From assembly GCF_017652985.1 (NCBI RefSeq), contig NZ_JAGGDJ010000009.1, positions 62,001 to 126,000 on the forward strand: a stretch of 64,000 nucleotides of DNA, given 5' to 3'. The position numbers were made by a program, and so were the translations under genes. This stretch comes from Paenibacillus artemisiicola. GTDB taxonomy: Bacteria > Bacillota > Bacilli > Paenibacillales > Paenibacillaceae. The notes beneath the pieces are model-generated. The model made no database searches and was not told the DNA's origin. It saw only the letters and a program-made list of their open reading frames with translations. Of the stretch, positions 61,614-64,000 are shown one piece after another (within the stretch, counting starts at the first letter, position 1; every line of letters starts with the position of its first letter).

Positions 61614-61695
61614 CGGAGTGTTACAGTATGGCTGCGGCAGGACGCGCTGCTTGACGCCGCGCGCCGAAAACTTATTTTCGAGGAGGCGCATAACG

Positions 61696-61752
61696 GTGAC
61701 AACGCAGCCGAGGAAGATATTCGCCGGTCCGGGTATCGCGCATGAATATTAG
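61696..61752 (+). CDS. Possible 18-residue small open reading frame
   Basis: A GTG start preceded by GAGGAGG at good spacing opens MTTQPRKIFAGPGIAHEY and a TAG stop. It could be a leader peptide, a decayed gene start or chance. It lies just upstream of the monooxygenase-like gene and no homologue is recognised. Confidence 0.25.
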   Translation: MTTQPRKIFAGPGIAHEY

Positions 61753-61830
61753 GCTTCCCCGCGAAGGTCCGCCTATGCGTTCGAGCCCGTATCCGCGGCC
61801 GTCTCCATGGAAATGAAAGAGGAGAGCTTC

Positions 61831-62124
61831 ATGGAAACCATTACGATCGTCGCCCTGCTGAAGGGTCGGGAAGGATATGCGGCACAGCTTCGGGAGGTCT
61901 TGCTCAAGCTCGCGGCAAGCTCGCGCTCCGAAGAAGGCTGCTTGACGTATGTGCTGCACGAAAGCCGGTCCTGTCCGGAACAGTTCGTGTTATATGAGGT
62001 ATGGAAGAACGAAGCGGCGCTTGCCGGGCATCTCGACGCTTCGCATTATCGGGCCTACCGCCGGGCCGCGAAGACATTCATCGATCGCCGGGACGTGTAC
62101 CGTTTAAATACGCTATCCAACTAA
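61831..62124 (+). CDS. ABM-family (antibiotic biosynthesis monooxygenase-like) protein
   Basis: A 97-residue alpha/beta-barrel dimer protein of the antibiotic biosynthesis monooxygenase superfamily. The repeated ferredoxin-like strands are visible in ITIVALLKGREGYAAQLREV and EQFVLYEVWKNEAALAGHL. The start METITIV was chosen because GAGGAG lies six bases before it; an ATG 24 bases upstream is less well placed. Members include YgiN-type quinone and heme-degrading enzymes, so the reaction is not assignable. DinB follows after 20 bp. Confidence 0.88.
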   Translation: METITIVALLKGREGYAAQLREVLLKLAASSRSEEGCLTYVLHESRSCPEQFVLYEVWKNEAALAGHLDASHYRAYRRAAKTFIDRRDVYRLNTLSN

Positions 62125-62144
62125 CCATCCAGGAGGACACCGCC

Positions 62145-62639
62145 ATGACAACGATGACCGCGACAACGATAACCCCGACCGAACTCACGCCCGTCCAACA
62201 AATCATGAAACGCTGGAAAATGAACCGCAACGCCCTGCTCGAGCTCGTCGCGCTGCTGCCGGAATCGGGCGGGGGCTGGCGCCCATGGGAGGGAGGCATG
62301 ACGACCATCGAGCTGGTCCACCATCTCGCCGCGACGCCGGACTTCTTCTTCTCCGCCATCGAAGAACGCGAGATGCTCGTCCCGCCCGTGCCGCCGACGC
62401 TGGCCGAAACGCGCGAGCTGCTGCTGCGGCTGACGGCCGAACACGAACAAAAGCTTGCCTCTTACGCGGAATCCGAGCTGCGGGAGCCGGCGACGATCGC
62501 ACTGTTGAACGTCACCGAGCCGATCGCGGAAATTCTCCACCGCCTGATCGGCCACGAGGCCCATCATAAAGGCCAGCTCTTCGTCTATGCCCGCATGCTC
62601 GGCGTAACGCCGCCGTTTTACGTGGACGTCACGGTATAA
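62145..62639 (+). CDS. DinB-family protein
   Basis: A 164-residue four-helix bundle of the DinB/YfiT-like superfamily. Two metal-binding histidine motifs are visible: LVHHLAATPDFF and IGHEAHHKGQLF. Family members include thiol-dependent transferases and DNA-damage-inducible proteins without known activity. It lies 20 bp after the ABM-like gene, so both form an operon, probably under the divergent LysR. The ATG follows AGGAGG. Confidence 0.9.
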   Translation: MTTMTATTITPTELTPVQQIMKRWKMNRNALLELVALLPESGGGWRPWEGGMTTIELVHHLAATPDFFFSAIEEREMLVPPVPPTLAETRELLLRLTAEHEQKLASYAESELREPATIALLNVTEPIAEILHRLIGHEAHHKGQLFVYARMLGVTPPFYVDVTV

Positions 62640-62678
62640 CCGTCCATCGCGATCGAACAACCCATTGAATCCGACGAC

Positions 62679-62706
62679 AAAAAGACCGGCGCAGACCGGT
62701 CTTTTT
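62679..62706 (+). terminator. Terminator of ABM-DinB operon
   Basis: AAAAAGACCGG and CCGGTCTTTTT form a perfect 11-bp stem around a 6-base loop ending in five T. It lies about 40 bases past the DinB stop. Confidence 0.85.
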
Positions 62707-62874
62707 GCCGTTTTCTCGTTTTTCCCTCCGGCGCGCGTCCCGATGCTATCGGCCTATTTAATAGAAGACACGCGCATTACTTCCGTTGCTATAATCATGT
62801 TTTGTTTAGGATAAATGGCTTATTTCCTCTACTATCCTCCTTTAATTGGATAAAAGTATTCTAAAATTTTCGAG

Positions 62875-62926
62875 ATTCATAAAATTATTGATGAAATGGC
62901 TTGTATTTCATGATTTGTATGAAATG
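62875..62926. repeat. Alternating inverted half-sites upstream of GH19 gene
   Basis: ATGAAAT (62892-62898), ATTTCAT (62906-62912) and ATGAAAT (62920-62926) alternate in orientation. Their 7-bp spacers GGCTTGT and GATTTGT are alike, so the period is exactly 14 bp. A partial ATTCAT (62875-62880) stands before the first. It is a candidate binding array for the chitinase gene. Confidence 0.6.
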
Positions 62927-62993
62927 AATTCTGCACCTACAATTCATTCGAAGGCCGCAACTCTTTCATTCTACGCGATTTGGAGGTTATCAC

Positions 62994-64000
62994 ATGCTCG
63001 CCGGAATTAAATCCGCATTCAACAATAACTATGTCTCGGCCGAAGATCAGGGCGCTCGTCCGCTCATTGCCAATCGAACGGCGGCGAAGGGCTGGGAAAC
63101 CTTCGATGTCGTGACCAACGCCGACGGTACGATCTCCTTCCTCTCCGCCGCCAATCGCAAATACGTGACCGCCGATTTGAATGATCATACGAAGCTGATC
63201 GCGAGAGCCGCCACGATTCAAGCGTGGGAGAAATTCAGACGCATCGACCGCGGCAACGGCAAGTTCGCGCTGCAAGCCGTGGCCAACGATCTATTCGTAT
63301 GCGCCGATATGAATCTGGGCGGCGTTCTGTACGCGAATCGGCCCGCGGCGTCGGGCTGGGAAGAATTCACGATTACCGCGCTATCGAGTCCGAATCCGGG
63401 CACGCCCGACTCGCAGCCTTCAACCGGATTCGTCGTAACCGAGCAGCAGTTCAACCAAATCTTCCCGTCCCGGAACCGTTTCTACACCTACGCCGGCCTG
63501 GTTGCCGCCACGGCCGCCTACCCCGCCTTCGCCAAAACGGGCGGCCATGCGGTCGAACGTCAGGAAGCCGCGGCGTTCCTGGCCAATATCCATCATGAAA
63601 CGGGCGGCCTGTATCACATCGTCGAGGCGAACAAAGCCAACTATAACCACTATTTCGACTATAACAGCAAATACAAGGTCGTTCCCGGCAAGCAATATTA
63701 CGGTCGCGGGCCGCTGCAGATCAGCTGGAACTACAATTACGGCGCCGCCGGCGAAGCGCTCGGTCTTCCCCTGCTTTCCAATCCGGACCTCGTCGCGCAG
63801 GACCCTGCCGTTGCGATGAAAACCGCGCTGTGGTTCTGGAACACGCAGACGGGCGCCGGCACGATGACCTGCCATCAGGCCATGGTTCAATCGAAAGGCT
63901 TCGGCGAAACCATCCGGACCATTAACGGCGCATTGGAGTGCAACCGCGGCGGCGGCGGCGCGGTGCCGAACCGCGTGGAGCAATACAAGAAGATTTGCGC
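62994..64000 (+). CDS. GH19 chitinase-like enzyme with N-terminal beta-trefoil (partial)
   Basis: At least 335 residues; the gene runs off the right edge. The N-terminal part (about 1-128) has repeats such as SFLSAANRKYVTADLN and FALQAVANDLFVCADMN, the pattern of fascin/ricin-like beta-trefoil domains. The GH19 domain follows from about 145: catalytic Glu202 in HHETGG and Glu211 (VEANKANY), then YYGRGPLQISWNYNYG. The glutamates and motifs match bacterial family 19 chitinases. No signal peptide is seen, so release may need lysis or another route. The ATG follows GGAGG. Confidence 0.9.
   Translation, partial: MLAGIKSAFNNNYVSAEDQGARPLIANRTAAKGWETFDVVTNADGTISFLSAANRKYVTADLNDHTKLIARAATIQAWEKFRRIDRGNGKFALQAVANDLFVCADMNLGGVLYANRPAASGWEEFTITALSSPNPGTPDSQPSTGFVVTEQQFNQIFPSRNRFYTYAGLVAATAAYPAFAKTGGHAVERQEAAAFLANIHHETGGLYHIVEANKANYNHYFDYNSKYKVVPGKQYYGRGPLQISWNYNYGAAGEALGLPLLSNPDLVAQDPAVAMKTALWFWNTQTGAGTMTCHQAMVQSKGFGETIRTINGALECNRGGGGAVPNRVEQYKKIC

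Larger units (their letters stand above)
62640..62993. other. AT-rich upstream region of GH19 gene
   Basis: The first 67 bases hold a terminator. The next 250 are unusually AT-rich for this genome and hold the alternating half-site array at 62875-62926. I see no gene in it. Confidence 0.5.

Noticed and set aside
1-64000. Integrated phage, plasmid or transposon
   Set aside because: I found no integrase, transposase, terminal repeats, att-like direct repeats or phage structural genes in the window.

Overview
The window is about 64 kb of a high-GC chromosome from an endospore-forming member of the Paenibacillaceae, most like Cohnella or a high-GC Paenibacillus. The evidence is a gerA-type germination operon, an S-layer homology (SLH) protein, RNase J, OmpR-family signalling, Gram-positive ribosome binding sites, a sigma-E-like promoter, and many LacI-regulated sugar genes and Gfo/Idh/MocA oxidoreductases. 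I see no rRNA, tRNA, insertion sequence, prophage or CRISPR array. The window starts inside a lacI-type gene and ends inside a GH19 chitinase gene.

Layout. 1-4366: a LacI fragment, a ~1 kb gene-free stretch, then a sugar-acid group (Gfo oxidoreductase, ManD/RspA-like dehydratase, SDR). 4718-8979: a glycine-rich repeat protein divergent from a two-component system and a secreted protein; the last two units share one putative response-regulator box. 9120-15516: an operon of Zn alcohol dehydrogenase, oxidoreductase, HAD phosphatase and GH127 arabinofuranosidase, with a LacI repressor upstream. 17221-22602: an acyl-CoA catabolic operon (AtuA, AtuA-related, acyl-CoA dehydrogenase, carboxyltransferase, enoyl-CoA hydratase) behind a sigma-E-like promoter. 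22881-32329: SLH protein, polysaccharide deacetylase, RNase J, a third oxidoreductase and a DUF4965 glutaminase-like protein. 32533-38581: metE, its probable LysR regulator, an array of 52-bp tandem repeats and a class A penicillin-binding protein. 38781-41885: a TetR-controlled isochorismatase-fold/MFS pair and a zinc-ribbon protein. 42049-47627: the histidine utilisation operon hutH-U-I-G. 48029-53427: a GlcG-like protein, an orphan solute-binding lipoprotein, a TetR/MFS pair and a PAS histidine kinase. 53750-60443: two GNAT acetyltransferases with a LysR gene, and the germination operon. 60684-64000: LysR, a monooxygenase-like protein, DinB and GH19.

How it fits together. Most of the window is carbon and nitrogen scavenging: sugar acids, arabinofuranosides, branched or terpenoid acyl-CoA, histidine and chitin. 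Each unit has a local regulator and, in several cases, a visible operator. The strongest regulatory readings are duplicated elements: a 17-bp direct-repeat box with identical promoter geometry before the response regulator and the secreted protein, and a 14-bp palindrome with identical promoter geometry before the LysR gene and a nearby acetyltransferase. Other points worth a second look are an in-frame insertion in the NAD motif of one oxidoreductase, an exactly periodic 52-bp noncoding array, regularly alternating half-sites before the chitinase, and a terminator-like hairpin in the hut leader. I found no convincing wholly new multi-gene system; the novelty lies mainly in regulation and in a few odd proteins.
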